A stretch of DNA of 64,000 nucleotides from Brachypodium distachyon (lineage: Eukaryota > Streptophyta > Magnoliopsida > Poales > Poaceae): assembly GCF_000005505.3 (NCBI RefSeq), contig NC_016131.3, positions 60,187,355 through 60,251,354 on the forward strand. The letters are read 5' to 3'. A model generated the notes under the pieces. That model made no database searches, was not told where the DNA came from, and worked only from the letters and a program-made list of their open reading frames with translations. A program made the translations under genes and the position numbers. This document shows, piece by piece, positions 10,475 through 22,480 of the stretch; position 1 is the stretch's first letter, and every line of letters starts with the position of its first letter.

Positions 10475-13132
10475 AAGTGGGCATCAGCAAAACTAAACTG
10501 GTAATGAAGATATATAATGTTGCATGTATATACTAAGGATGTTGCATATATGTGCTATTTGACATTCATACAATTTACTTCTTTTGAAATATACATTAAC
10601 CAATTCATTTAGCAATCGGATGCCTTTCCATAAATTTGGTTTAGTTATTCTGTTCCACTATTTTCAGGTGCGCTCAACTTTGCTCAATGGAAAGTCATGC
10701 TTTATTTTCTATTACAAGACTGAACAATGATCTTAAAGAAAATTTATCATGCTTCATAACATTTAGCCTTCCACTTTTGCTCAATTGATTTCTCAGAGTA
10801 ATGAGTTAGTTGTGAATATATTGTTCTGTTGTGTCATATGTGTAAAGTTCGGAATTGTGTGTCATATGTTTTCTCCCGAAAAGAATTGTGTGTCATGGAA
10901 GCCCGTGTCTCCACGCTGGGTTGTAGGGACCGAGTGCAAATCTAGTGTGATGCTCGAAGATGACTTGTATTTTTTTTTTGAAAACTTTTATCTTACAGAA
11001 TACCAAATTGTTATTACAATTCCAAATAGTCCAAAAATGGTGCATGCCCCATCAGGTAAGCGATTTGGTAGGTCTAGATAGCCCTAACAACCATTTCAAC
11101 GGAGATTGAGCATGGTGGTGGTGGAAGGTTGTAGCCACAACCACAAAAATACTCGCCATACAACCCGATTCATCAGGCATTCAAAGAACAGATACTGAAT
11201 TGTCTCCTCCTGATCGCAAAAGTAGCACAATCTGTTGCCCATTTGTGTTTTGCCAAGTTATTCTTAGTGAGGACCACCCCATAACAAAAAATATCACACA
11301 AAGATCTTGATTTCTTAAGGGTAATTTAAGTCTTCCAAAATATTTTCTTGTGAAAATGGCAATTAGTATTAACCATTGTGGCCCCGCTACACATAGACTT
11401 AACTGTGAATTATCTCAACTGATGTAATGTCTAACGAAAAGAGTCTGACGGCTACCACCAAGTCTAGCTAGCATGTGATTCCAAGTGACAAGTTTCTCAT
11501 CAATGATCGCCCTCCTAAAGGTGATGCTTGGTGGGGAAGTGGCCACAACTTTGGCCACCGTAACATGCTTTTTCAAGGCAATGTTGCACATGATGGGGTT
11601 ATTGATCATAAGGGGAGTTGCACCCACCACACATGTTCCAAAATCGCACCCTCGTCTCATCTTTCATAGTGAAAGTTCACATGAAGAAAAGTCCTCTTGT
11701 CCGTCATAAGACCCCGCCAAAAGGGGGCAATCGATGGGCTTACCCTCGACTTGCATATTTTCTGAGTTGGGTATATTGGTTGTGCAGTAGCTCGTAAGCT
11801 CTGAAAAATCTTTTGATGCTATCACTCACATTTCATGTGTCATCATGCATGCATATGTGTATATTTACTTGGGTAATAAATACATGACATGCGTGCGAAG
11901 AAGTATGTATTGGCTGGTGTGTAGCAAGCTGTCACCACGAACATTCTAGCTTGCAAAGATCTAAGTAACACATGTTCTTCAATGCTCACGTATGAACAAG
12001 CATAGGACAGCTAGATACTTCAATATCTAGTTGAGCATATTTGCACAAGATTGGACTTGGTGTTCTTGTGTTTAGTCAAGAAGAATGACAATGAAAAATC
12101 AACTTGCTCATCGAACGGAAACTAGCAAGGAGATAGATTGACACACCGTCGCCGGGAGAGCAATTCGTGGCAATAGCGTGCGTGTTGTGAAACTGAGAGT
12201 TGTTCGATCACACTTGCCAATCACACCATTCGATCAACCACAACAACACATTTTACAATCATCAAAAAGAACAAAAGGTTTAGCGAGAAACACTTATGGC
12301 CTTTTCTGTATTGATACTTCGTGTTGTTTGCACAAGATGAGCTCTCTTTTGTTTGTTTTTGTTTTTACCCTCTTACCAAAACTCTCTTCAAGGAAGGCTA
12401 TATATGTGCAATTTGCAGTCTTTTTTTTATTGGAGAAAAAAAAGTCTTGCTCCACAAGATGGTTTAGGTTCCTTGCACAAGAAGTTTGTTTGACTTCTCT
12501 CGTATTGGTTAGGAAACAAACATATCCAAGTTAATTTGCTCCGTGAATAAGATGGTTGCATTTCTCTCTAGCCGCCACACAACTATACTGGTTCTACACT
12601 CTAGATCTTTCTCAACTTCTCTTCATGCTCCACAAGGCCACACTCCATCGGTGACATTTTGCAATCAATCTTTCTATGATACCTCGGTGTAAATTGACGT
12701 TGTACTGTTTTTAATGATACTGTATGTCGTTCTCCTATGAGCTTATGCTCGTTTGTGCCACCCTCTCATACATGTCTGCATATGCACGACAAATAAAAAC
12801 TGAGTTGCGGTCACTTATTTTGTCTAGTTCGTGGTTTTTTTCTTTACCCATAACAGTAAAATGATGCCAAAAATAACTGTATGACATGAATTCAGAAAGA
12901 AGTTTCCGAACTTGCATGCCATTTACTGTAGTATCCGAAAGAGTAATTTGCTGATATTGTAGCTTTGATGTCTAACATCTTCCGATACGAAGGAAACAAG
13001 TAAATGCTTCTGTAAATGCGTCCGTTTCCGTGAATCGCTGCTTCTTTTAGGTAGTCCAGACTCCAGACCATAAAGTCCTCGCCAAATCACCCAAAGAGGC
13101 AAGGCAAAGGGAAGAACATTTCCCCCAAAACC
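10475..13132. other. SCPL 3' region and intergenic DNA
   Basis: Immediately after the stop is AT-rich DNA expected to hold the 3' UTR. A LINE remnant follows (10975-11740). From ~11750 to 13050 I see no gene, RNA or clear repeat. The last ~80 bases before 13133 are the likely 5' leader of the J-like gene. Confidence 0.5.
10975..11740 (-). mobile_element. LINE remnant, C-terminal region
   Basis: On the minus strand, frame pieces read WNHMLARLGGSRQTLFVRHY, then GWSSLRITWQNTNGQQ, then a cysteine/EET segment matching the zf-RVT end of plant LINE ORF2 (W...LT.DNLAKRNWQG, CFC..EETIQHLFF). Frames are interrupted. A run of T and a LINE-like downstream sequence sit at the lower end. Confidence 0.55.
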
Positions 13133-14308
13133 ATGGACTATTCTGCCGGCGCCGGTGGGAGTGGGGGCGGCGGAGGCTCCGGCGGTAGGGCGCAGGCGGA
13201 GCGATGGCTGGAGATTGCGGCGAAGCTTCTCGCCGCGCGCGACCTCGTCGGCTGCAAGCGCTTCGCCGAGCGCGCGGTGGAGGCAGATCCGCTCCTCCCC
13301 GGCGCCGACGAGCTCCTCGCCATCGCTGACGTCCTCCTCGCCTCCCAGACCATGCACCCCTCCGGTCAACCCGACCCGTTCGCTGTCCTCCAGGTGCCCT
13401 CCAACACCTCGGACCACGGCGCCGTCTCCCGTGCCTTCCGCCGGCTCGCGCTCCTCCTCCAACCCCGCAACCCCCACCCTGGTGCGGACGTCGCCCTCCG
13501 CATCGTCCACGACGCCTACGGTCTCCTCTCTGATCCATCACGCCGCACACCGCTTTCAGCAGCTCCCTCTCAGCCTGCCACTGTCGCGCCTGCATCAGCG
13601 GTGGACTTCTGGACGGCGTGCCCGTTCTGCTGCTATGTCCACCAGTACCCGCGCGAGGTGGTCGGCCGCGCGCTCAAGTGCCCAAACGAGTCTTGCCGCC
13701 GGGGATTCGTGGCTGCTGAGATCCCTACCCCGCCGACCATCGTGCCGGGTACTGAGATGTACCACTGCGCTTGGGGCTTCTTCCCTCTTGGCTTTCCCAA
13801 TGCGGCGGACTTGGGTGGCAACTGGAAGCCATTTTACAAGGTGTTCCCTTGGAACAATGCGCCAAGTGGTGGGAGCGCCACTGGTAGGAGCTATGTGAAC
13901 CGTGGTGGCGGCAGCAATGACCGTCAGCCACAGAATGGGAGTGCTCGTGGTGGATCATCCAGAGGCAGGGGCAAGAAGACAACCGCTCGCAAGAAGGTTG
14001 CGGCAGGGCTCCGAAGGCGTTCTTTTGGTGGTGGCGTGGAGAGTGGCATTGATGCATCGATGCTTGGACAGGAGGATGGATGGGCTGAGGAGGGGGGAGG
14101 TGACCGGCCGGAAGAGGTGAGAGGGATCAACATAAATGAGGAGGCACAGGCTACAGAGGGTAATAGAAGGCAAAATGTCACTGGAGGGGTTGAGGACTTG
14201 GGCAACTTCCATTTGGATGTTGATCCAACTGAGGATATATTAGGGAATCTGGGGAATTTGCACAACCTGCCATTCTTGAGGGTGGATAACCTTGGGAGGA
14301 TGCTGTAA
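13133..14308 (+). CDS. J-domain-like protein with zinc-ribbon motif, 391 aa, intronless
   Basis: Plant DnaJ N-terminal-like protein. A Gly-rich start precedes residues 20-75 (RAQAERWLEIAAKLL, then CKRFAERAVEADP), a helical segment common in this plant family. Residues ~81-137 are J-like (DPFAVLQV, AFRRLALLLQPR, IVHDAYGLLSDPSRR). The HPD tripeptide needed to stimulate Hsp70 is replaced by Gln-Pro-Arg at 110-112, so the classical co-chaperone function is doubtful. Residues 159-192 have a CPFC...CPNESC zinc-ribbon-like pattern. Residues 250-300 are Gly/Arg/Lys-rich, resembling a nuclear or nucleic-acid-binding tail, and the C-terminus is acidic. The ATG is the first in frame, in context AAACCATGG. 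Codon use is GC-rich at the 5' end, typical of grass genes. The client or partner is unknown. Confidence 0.88.
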   Translation: MDYSAGAGGSGGGGGSGGRAQAERWLEIAAKLLAARDLVGCKRFAERAVEADPLLPGADELLAIADVLLASQTMHPSGQPDPFAVLQVPSNTSDHGAVSRAFRRLALLLQPRNPHPGADVALRIVHDAYGLLSDPSRRTPLSAAPSQPATVAPASAVDFWTACPFCCYVHQYPREVVGRALKCPNESCRRGFVAAEIPTPPTIVPGTEMYHCAWGFFPLGFPNAADLGGNWKPFYKVFPWNNAPSGGSATGRSYVNRGGGSNDRQPQNGSARGGSSRGRGKKTTARKKVAAGLRRRSFGGGVESGIDASMLGQEDGWAEEGGGDRPEEVRGININEEAQATEGNRRQNVTGGVEDLGNFHLDVDPTEDILGNLGNLHNLPFLRVDNLGRML

Positions 14309-15179
14309 CTGTTGCCATGGCTTGTTGTGGTGCTGAATTATTCCATGATTAGCAGGGTCAGAACTTGGAACAGATGTTTCATGGTGTGCCCTTAATGTTC
14401 TTGTTGTAGCTCTTGTTATTGTACTGTTATCTCATCTTGTAGTATTAGTAGTGTACTTTGTGGTTGTTGTACTTAGGTAGCAGTGGAGTCGTTCCATTCA
14501 GGGTGCCATATGAACTCTGTGACTTTGTGCTATCTCCATATTAGTTGGTATATGTACCTTGTCTTTGGCAGACAAACATGTGGGGTTTTCTTGTGATGGA
14601 AATAATGCTTCATCGGTCAAGGATAGTTTGATCGGCTTTGCTTGTCATCCCACTTTGGTTTCTTGAAGAGTCGATAATGGCAAAAGAAGTCTCTGAGAGC
14701 AAGTAAGTTAGGCTGTCTCTTCTTTCTGAATATTGTTTTTGTTACAAAGGCATGTAGAGCTATATGATTGACTTGGTAATGATAAGTGTCATTTGACTAT
14801 GGTGTTGAAATTTAGTGATTTTTAATATGCTTGCTATTATGCTTAGGACTTCATGGATTAGGTAATGACCTCTATTTGATATGCGATTGGTTTCTGTGAT
14901 CGTGATCACATAATTATTATTAGGTTCAACTATGTAATCAGTGGGTGGTTATCTTTAGTACGCAGTATTATATAATGTATGTCAAAGAAGCGCATTGGAA
15001 GAAATCTAGGATATCAATGCTGGTAGTAATCTAACAGATTAGTAACTCTTAATATACTAAAACTCCATAATACTTGTACTCTTGCAGAATTTGCATTGTA
15101 ATCATCTCATGGTACATTATTGCCACCACAATGGTCTGCATCTCATGGTACATTACAGACCCAAAATGGTCTGATTTTT
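14309..15179. other. 3' UTR of the J-like gene and intergenic DNA
   Basis: The first few hundred bases should be 3' UTR. A short ATG exon followed by a good donor is at 14677-14702 (described separately). Nothing else is supported. Confidence 0.4.
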
Positions 15180-16650
15180 GGGTTAATTGGATCTATGCCA
15201 CTCTCTATTCCACCGGTTGGAAATATGCCATTACAAAAACTTGATTTAGAGAAATGTCACTAACTTTCTTATACCTCTAACTATGCCATTTTGTCCACTT
15301 AAGACCAATTATTGTTCATAAAATACATTTATTTCAACGTGTAAAGCAGTATTTACCATAATACCCATATTTACAATGTTCAGCAGTACGTTTGAGTCTT
15401 CCAGGCGCCATAAATGTTCAAAACATTCAAATTTGGCCCCAATTCAAACTTCTCAGAAAATCTGTAAAAATTCAAACATTCAAGTTAGGGTCAGGATAGA
15501 GGAGCGCGTGGGGGATAATAAGAGGAAGAGGAATAGAACTGTTTGACTTGGGATGAAAAAAAAATGTTCGTATAGAGCTATGTATATATGTATTTAGACA
15601 ATATACGTGATGGTATTGGACAAAATGGCATGAATAGAGGTATAAAAAAGTTAGAGTGGCATTTCTCCAAGTCAAGTTTTTGTAATGGCATATCTCCAAC
15701 CGGTGGAAATTATAATGGCATAGATCCAATTAACCCCTGATTTTACTAGGATCTAGTGACTAGACCTATAAAATTTCATCATCATATAAATCTGTATGGT
15801 TTGGGTTACTTCAGTGCTGTTCCAAACTTCCAATCCCTGTGTAGTTGTTGAACCAGCCTTCATATTGTACAAAAGGTGTAAGTAGGTCTTTGGACAATCC
15901 ACATTCTCTTATCATTGTTACAAACACCTTTGTCATGCAGTTCTACCTTCCTACTGACATTCTTGATTCAGCAATGAAATATGATTTCTTAGGTTGCCTT
16001 TAGATGTCGTGCATTTGAAGAATACACATGCACATACTGGAAAGCATGGATAATGATAAGAGAATGTGGAACAAGAAAACTAGTTGCCATTAAAAAACAT
16101 AATGGAAGCTTTGTATGTACTACACTAGTCAACCAGAGAATCACACAGCCAAGTGGGTGCCCCTTATGTTGCCACCATTTACTGCGAACCCCATGTTAAC
16201 AAAACAGTTAGTTTTACGGCAATTTGTATGATAATATTTGGAGTCAGTGTCGTAGAGGATCTTGAGAATGACATGCATTGATAACAATCAGCCTTGCCCA
16301 GGATATATCTTCTGTTAGAAAAAGGCAAATACCAAAGATCCCCTTATATGGTATTTTCATATGCAGCTTAGTTCTTGTTGATGTGATTTTAGTTAGCTGT
16401 GCATTTTATATCTGTTGGTTCCATTTTGTGATTGAAAAGGATTCTCACCTTGCATCTAATATTATCGACCAGATGGACCATTTTGACACTGGACTAAGCC
16501 ATATGTTTTATCTTTCAGGTTAAAAGGAAGCCTTTCCCTCAAAGAAGAAAAAGGAGGGAAAAAAAAAGAAGGCAACCATCTTCTGCAAAGAGAAGCCAGT
16601 TGTCCCAACCACCTTTGCTGGACTGAAGTCACTTTTCTTCTGAGCTTCGG
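14677..16650 (+). other. Possible small two-or-more-exon gene (unproven)
   Basis: At 14677 an ATG opens MAKEVSES and runs into a strong donor, AA|GTAAGT, at 14703. At 16518-16519 a pyrimidine-rich acceptor (TATCTTTCAG) precedes a short Lys-rich segment. One frame of it reads KKKKATIFCKEKPVV and ends GLKSLFF before TGA near 16640. Direct joining of these two exons does not give that frame, so at least one more exon or another acceptor would be required. The segment could instead be a spliced 3' UTR of the J-like gene. No family recognised. Confidence 0.22.
15180..15736. mobile_element. MULE-type MITE with ~120 bp inverted repeats (557 bp)
   Basis: The left end GGGTTAATTGGATCTATGCC and the inverse of the right end (GGCATAGATCCAATTAACCC) match, and similarity continues inward for roughly 120 bases on each side (CCACCGGTTGGA..., TTGATTTAGAGAAATG against CATTTCTCCAAGTCAA). 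The flanks are CTGATTTTT and CTGATTTTA, a 9 bp target duplication with one mismatch. No coding capacity. Confidence 0.8.
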
Positions 16651-18195
16651 AGGAGACATGGGTTGCCTATAAACCAATTTTGTTTCTCTGTATCAACTTC
16701 TATCCCTTGGGCTCAAATAGGTATGGACGGTATGTAAAGCCCCTCCATTAGTTTGCCAAGAAATGCTTACTGCAGTTGCTACGACCCTGCATGCTATGCC
16801 AACAATTTCAGGAAGTCAGTGATGGACTGATGGATGATGGTCGTACTTGTGCTCATGTCAACTGATACATTTCAGCTTTAAATTTCCATGGCACCATTCG
16901 AGTTGTTGATCACTGGTTATATAGCTCCGCTGGTTGTTTGAGTAGTCCCTTTTAAGTTGTAGGATGCGTTTGGATCAGGCACCAAAACCAACCCTACCAC
17001 CAAAATATTGTTCATCGTTGCGCCCATGGTTTTTGGCCGTTGATCACTTGTTTGGACTGTACCAATTTTGGCTCGGCCGACCTACCTTTGGCGTGTCTAT
17101 ATCTGATTCACCCAATGATAGGGGCAAACCGGCGGCGAAATCGTCCGCCAAAAAATTGGTCGACAGATTGTGCTGGAGAGCACACGGAACTTATCCGCCC
17201 ATCTATTCATTCTTCACACCACCAAAATCAGGAGAGCATGCAGATCTGCAGCTATCACCGGCCCGTGGGATTTTGGCACGCTGCTTCCTTTCATCTTCCT
17301 CTTTGAAGCTCTCGGTGAAGATACACTTGCATGCATATTTCTCTACGCTGCAAGTTCACATGCGTGTGACTCGATCCACAAACACGGTTTTGTCCTATCT
17401 TTATCCTGATTCGTACAAGCGAATTTCACAGGAAACTGTTTATTTTCTTTCCGGCCTGAAGCCAAAAATTCGGTGGCTGCCGTGAATGATGTTTTGGAGT
17501 AGAGGCTCGGTTACGCACTGTGCGGTGGATTATCACTCATTTATGTAATCAGCTTTTGTTTATTTCGCCGTTTGCTTTTACCTCGTGGCTATTTCTCTTT
17601 AACCAAGGCCAGCGTGCACAAATGCGATGTAATCAACCATGTATTACCGCGGAAAGCGAGAACACATTTAACTTCAGCAAGCCCCTTTTAAGCTGACCAA
17701 ACGTCAAATCCGATGGTCGGAAACAAATAAGACATTCTACAGAATTCATTTTTCCTTTTTCCATTCGGTGGAAGACATCGCCCAGCAAATCGAAGCCAAG
17801 CTGAATTCAGCTGTTTAAGTTTCTAGCTCTTGATCTAACACAAATTCAACTCCACACAGTTCATGCTATGGAACTCACATTTACAAAAAAATAATCTCCG
17901 CCACTCTTTTCTTTCCCATTCACAAAGAACATGAAAGAAGTACATCCGCTCTTTGACCTCTCTGTACCATATATAAAAACAATCATATCAACGACTCCTA
18001 AAGGGATCTTTAGATACAGAAGAATGCACAAAAACCAAATGAGTCACCTCACCATCACCACAGTATAAGGGCTGAACAACCTAAGCAATTTGTGCAGGGC
18101 AGTCTGAAGGGTTAACCTCGTAACTGAAAATTACCATCAGCATCAAATGACATGCGCGTTCCCAAAATGAATGATGACAACTGCAGGTCGATGTT
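15737..18195. other. Intergenic DNA
   Basis: It contains the possible terminal exon near 16520-16650 and, at ~16960-17700, a stretch that begins GGATGCGTTTGGATCAGGC and later has GCTGACCAAACGTC. These are end-like motifs of grass transposons, but I could not establish matched ends or target sites. A 173-codon open frame in it (16964-17485) has no recognisable motif and is probably incidental. Confidence 0.35.
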
Positions 18196-21100
18196 CTAAA
18201 TCTGCCCAGCTACGACTGCACGTTCCCTTAGAACCTCAGTGCGCTTGCTTTTTTCCATTTGTTCGACCAGCCAGTCTATGCCAGATTTGATCCCCCTCCT
18301 GCCAGAAAAACAGCAGTTCCATTAAAACGAAAGAACAAATGTACAGAACACAATGCACCCAGTGACCAATAGTCAGGTCGAAAAGGCTTCCTAAATCAGA
18401 TAACTTTTCCAACTATCATGCATCAAGGTGAGCAGTAGGGGTCCTCACCCATCATAGGCAGATACAGCCTGAAACATATATGGCCTCTCATTTAGCTCTT
18501 TAAGATGTAGATGTCTAGTCAATTCTTCTTCAGGGATAACTCCAGGCAAGTCCTGCTCAAACAAATGGAGAAACGCCTCCAAATATGAGAACATAAGTGA
18601 TAAGTAAGGAATTTCACAGAAGGATATGGATCCCAACCCATATAAGTAAATGTGAGCCAACTCCCAAAAGATCATAGCCATTATGAACAATGTCTTTGCC
18701 ATGTTAAAAAGAAAGAAACTAGACCTACAGGGGGAGAAGCCCCTGCGGCCTTTTATAACAAGAAAAAAAAAACATGATCCAGAATGTAGTGGTCAGGCCT
18801 TAACATGGGTGGTGTGCTGGGTGTACACTCCTGCCAGTAATCAAACGAGTGACGCTCGGTTCTGTCTTTGCCATGTTATAGTTATTCACAAAATTGTGGG
18901 AATTGAGGAACTCTAAAGAAATTGATCGATTAAATCAGAAGGAACAACATTATTATCTGCCTCCACCCTTTCAGTATGTGATCCAAGTTGCACATGAATG
19001 AAAGATCAAGTTTCTCAAATATATCATCATTTGAAGTACTTCAATTTTCAAATGATAGCAACAAGGAAAACATAAAGCATGGAAGAACAGTAAAACAAGG
19101 GCAATTCACCTTGCTAGAATAAGTGATACAGTAAATAGATACTCGTAAAGAATTGTTACATAAAGAAAATGAGTATGTTACCAGATATATTTGGCGATGG
19201 TTTAATTGAAAAGTGCTTCAGCAATTTTAACTGGTGTTTATTTTATAATTGAAGGGTTGTAGACCCTTCTCTCTTTTTTTCTGTACTAGCAGAAGTCACG
19301 TGCGTTGCTACGAATTATAAAAGAACTATAACACATGCATGTTAAAAAAATTATATCATATAAAGGCTCTCATTCTATGTGTTCATGCACGACATAACAA
19401 GAGGTAGGTGGTTTATACCCGCTCTCATTCTAACTGTCCATACAAGATTTAACAAGAGGTAGGCGGTTCAAGGGTTGATGAAGCCACCATCAATTGACAT
19501 CTTTACAATAGTAAAGATATTCAAGGCTTTAGATGATATTTCTACATTGTCACTTTATCCTCAGCAAGTTATAAGGTGTAGGCACTTCGATGTATGGATG
19601 TAGGTGCTTATACCATGCGAACCTGACTAGTCTTATTTTGATCAAGGTGCTAACTTTGCTCTAAGGACCACATGCCAACCCTAAGAATATTTCATGGTGG
19701 TCCACAGATAATATGGAGATAAAATAATTTACAATTGATTTAGGAAGCTGCAAATGAACTCTTCACCTGTTTATTGGCAAATATCAGGACCGGTGCCCCT
19801 TTGAGATCCTCATGGCGAAGAACCTTTTCTGAAGTAAGAACTTTTGTGTTAGCTTTCTCTTTAATAATTTCCTTCACATATAACCAAGAATACCTATTCT
19901 GCTTCTAATGATAGTATGACAATAGTTCAGGAAAAAATGAAAAAAAATATATCAATTTACCCAAAGCAAATTTGGCATCTTCAAATGATGATGCAGCAGC
20001 AGCATCAATAACATATATTATAGCATGTGCCTCTTGGTAATATTTTTCCCAAATCGTGCGTAGACCAACCTAGAAAGCATGCAGGTGTGTCATAAATCTG
20101 ATCCAGTAAAAATGGAATCCCATATGACCAGGATGTAGGATTAGCTTATCAGTAGTTCCTGTTACAAAGCGAGCGTAATATCTACCAATGGACTTCTTAA
20201 CCAGAAAAGGTAGTAGACGCTAAAAACCAGGACAAATACCAATAGTGGGCCATATCACATGCTTCCCTAACTCCTTCCGAACATAGTGCATGACTTACGA
20301 AATGAAAAAGATCCATTCCTTCCAAAAGTAAGCAAGTGGAGCAAGCATCCCCTTGTACCGCATATAGAACAAAGTTTCATGGTCACCCATACCCTAAATA
20401 TATGCAAATGTTCTGTTGTTCTACTTCCCCAGGAGCATCTCATATGCTAGCTAGGGCTACCACCTAAAGCTCTAAGATCCTAGTCCTTCAAAATTAAGGT
20501 ATATATCCCCAAGTTATTTCAAATTCAAAACAATATGCAGCTTTCGACTCCAATTAGCCTGACAACATACTCAAAACATAATCAACTATAATTGATGGAG
20601 TATTCAGTATTCCAAATTTCTGAATAGAATCTTGGTCCAAAAGTCTGTTTAGCAATCTTACCTGACCTCCCAGATCCCAGAAAATAAGTTTTGCATTTGC
20701 ATCCTCAATACGGCCAATATTAAGCCCAACAGTAGGAACAATAAGATCAGGTGGAAGTCCTTCCCCTTTCAGATAAGTTGACTTCAACTTTTCCAACAAT
20801 GTCTATAACATGAATTATAGGGTTAAGAACACGTTAATACTAGGTAAATATGTTATCATAAAACTAGATAATATCATATTTTTAAACACAAAAAGTATTA
20901 AGAAAAGCAGCAAGGGATAAAAAATATAAACATTGTAGAACAAAAGAAGTTAACTAGAAAGGTCAATGCTGGAAGTAAGTTGGACTTACAAGTTGATATA
21001 AACAAGAAGAAGGCTACTCCCTCCGATCCTAAATTCTTGTCTCAAATTTGCCCAAATATGGATGTATCTACTCTTAAAAAGCGTCTAGATACATGTAATA

Positions 21101-21583
21101 TTTCGACAACAATTTAGGATCGGAGGGAGTAGTATAGAATAGTGCGAAGAGAAGTTTGCATAGAATACACCTATTTTCAAATATACTAAAAACAAAATCA
21201 AGATTCAGGCAATTTCCAAGCAGCGCAATCAATAAATATGTTACCAGATGAGAGTATATATGCTAGAATAGTAGAATGTGCGATAAATTATCATCAGTTA
21301 ACAAATGTGTGGGAACAAATCCAGTTCAGATTTGACAAACTTGACAATAAATTATCATCAGTTAACAAATAGTGCGAAGAGAAGTTCGAACGGGTGAAAA
21401 CGTAATAAATGATTGACCGATCTTGACAGAAAGAAGTAAATAAGAAATAATCAGTTGATCATTAACTTATTAAAGCTTGAGTACACTTACTGTCTTGCCA
21501 GCCTTGTCAACGCCAAGAACAAGAACATGGAACTCCGTCTTGTTAAAGATGTACTTCCATAGACCATGGGCTAAGGAGAACAT
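18196..21583 (-). CDS. ARFRP1: ADP-ribosylation factor-related GTPase (ARFRP1/ARLB1 type), 6 exons, 203 aa
   Basis: Small GTPase of the Arf family that in other eukaryotes acts at the trans-Golgi to recruit tethering factors. Minus-strand exons in coding order: 21583-21491, 20802-20662, 20069-19961, 19828-19767, 18552-18449, 18298-18196 (TAG). All have GT-AG borders and consistent phases. The P-loop is GVDKAGKT (24-31), switch 1 Thr is in IVPTVGLNIG, WDLGGQ is 73-78 with the catalytic Gln, the guanine-specificity NKQD is 133-136 (split across an intron), and SAY is near 166. The protein starts MFSLAHGLW without the Gly2 needed for myristoylation, as in ARFRP1 and unlike ARF1. The C-terminus, MEKSKRTEVLRERAVV, matches plant ARLB1 proteins. 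Intron 2 holds a Stowaway MITE upstream of exon 2. An acceptor-like site near 21654 suggests an intron in the 5' UTR. Confidence 0.92.
19260..19480. repeat. Short direct repeat in a GTPase intron
   Basis: Two diverged copies of CTCTCATTCTA...TAACAAGAGGTAGG(T/C)GGTT lie at about 19367-19415 and 19421-19470. A stretch just before them (GTCACGTGCGTTGCTACG, ~19297) resembles sequence common in grass Helitrons. Helitron ends were not found. Confidence 0.4.
21017..21129. mobile_element. Stowaway MITE in intron 1 of the GTPase gene (113 bp)
   Basis: Starts CTCCCTCCGATCCTAAATTC and ends GAATTTAGG-type inverse, with the final GGATCGGAGGGAG flanked by TA on both sides. The interior includes AAATATGGATGTATCTACTC and GCGTCTAGATACATGTAATA. 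Same family as 39974-40086. Confidence 0.9.
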
Positions 21584-22480
21584 TGCTCTAGCCGGCTTCC
21601 CTCACCAATGAGCTCTTCACTTTATTATCACTCTATGACCAGTGGAGCATGTCCTGAAAACCCTAACACGCTTTAAAAATATTCCTATTCTTCAACAAAA
21701 CTCAAATTACCAATAAAAGAATCTTGATAAATGCTACGTGTATTAAGTCATCAGCAGGGTTCCTCCATGATAATCACACTTGCAGTGCTCTGCCGACACC
21801 ACAACGTTCACAATAGAAACACCTCCTCAAGTGCATGATACAACCCGTGAAACCCCCAGCAGATAACATGGGGGTGAGCAGGCAATCAGGACGAATAACC
21901 GCCCAATCAAGATCCGAATGGGAGTTAATGGAAGTGATACGCACCACAGACTAACTAATCGACATCATCACACACAAAACTGAGCTATGAATCTTCACTG
22001 ATCCGACATAGGAATGGGCGTGGTGTGCAAACAGCAAGGAAATTCATACAAATACTTGCATCTCATCCCACCAAACCCAAACACTACGCAGGAAGGAGAC
22101 TTAACTTAGCAACAATCAAATCCTCTGAATGCAACCTGGACTAAATCACCCGAAGAGCAGCTCCATCGTCAATACGACTGTATAACACACTTGCGTGCTC
22201 CACGGACGGAGAACCCAGTAGAGCACCGCCCTACCTTGATTTTTGCCTCAGTTATGAACTAGGGAAGATGAAACGGGGAGCTAAAGGGCGGAATCCGTTC
22301 GTGGGGTGATGGGAGGAGAAACGGTCGGGAGAGTGAGAGAATCGAAGGGGAGATCAACCTGCGGTGGAGGCGCTCGCGCGAGGAGAAACACGAGCTAGGG
22401 GCTGGGGCGCTCGGCAGCGGGACGGGGAGGGAGGGGTGGCCGCGCTGGCGCGAGGAGGAAGAAGATCCTACGAGATCTGG
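21584..22480 (-). promoter_or_regulatory. 5' UTR intron and promoter region of the GTPase gene
   Basis: Reading on the minus strand, GTTTTCAG near 21655 is a plausible acceptor just before the leader. A GC-rich, CT-rich block at 22260-22480 is a plausible leader exon and promoter. The exact transcription start cannot be placed. Confidence 0.35.

Noticed and set aside
16278..16523. 81-codon frame ending near 16523 as a membrane protein gene
   Set aside because: AT-rich hydrophobic frame with no homology signal. It overlaps a splice-acceptor-like site, so it is probably intron or intergenic.
16964..17485. 173-codon frame between the J-like and GTPase genes
   Set aside because: No domain, odd composition, and transposon-like wording at its start. 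Treated as incidental.
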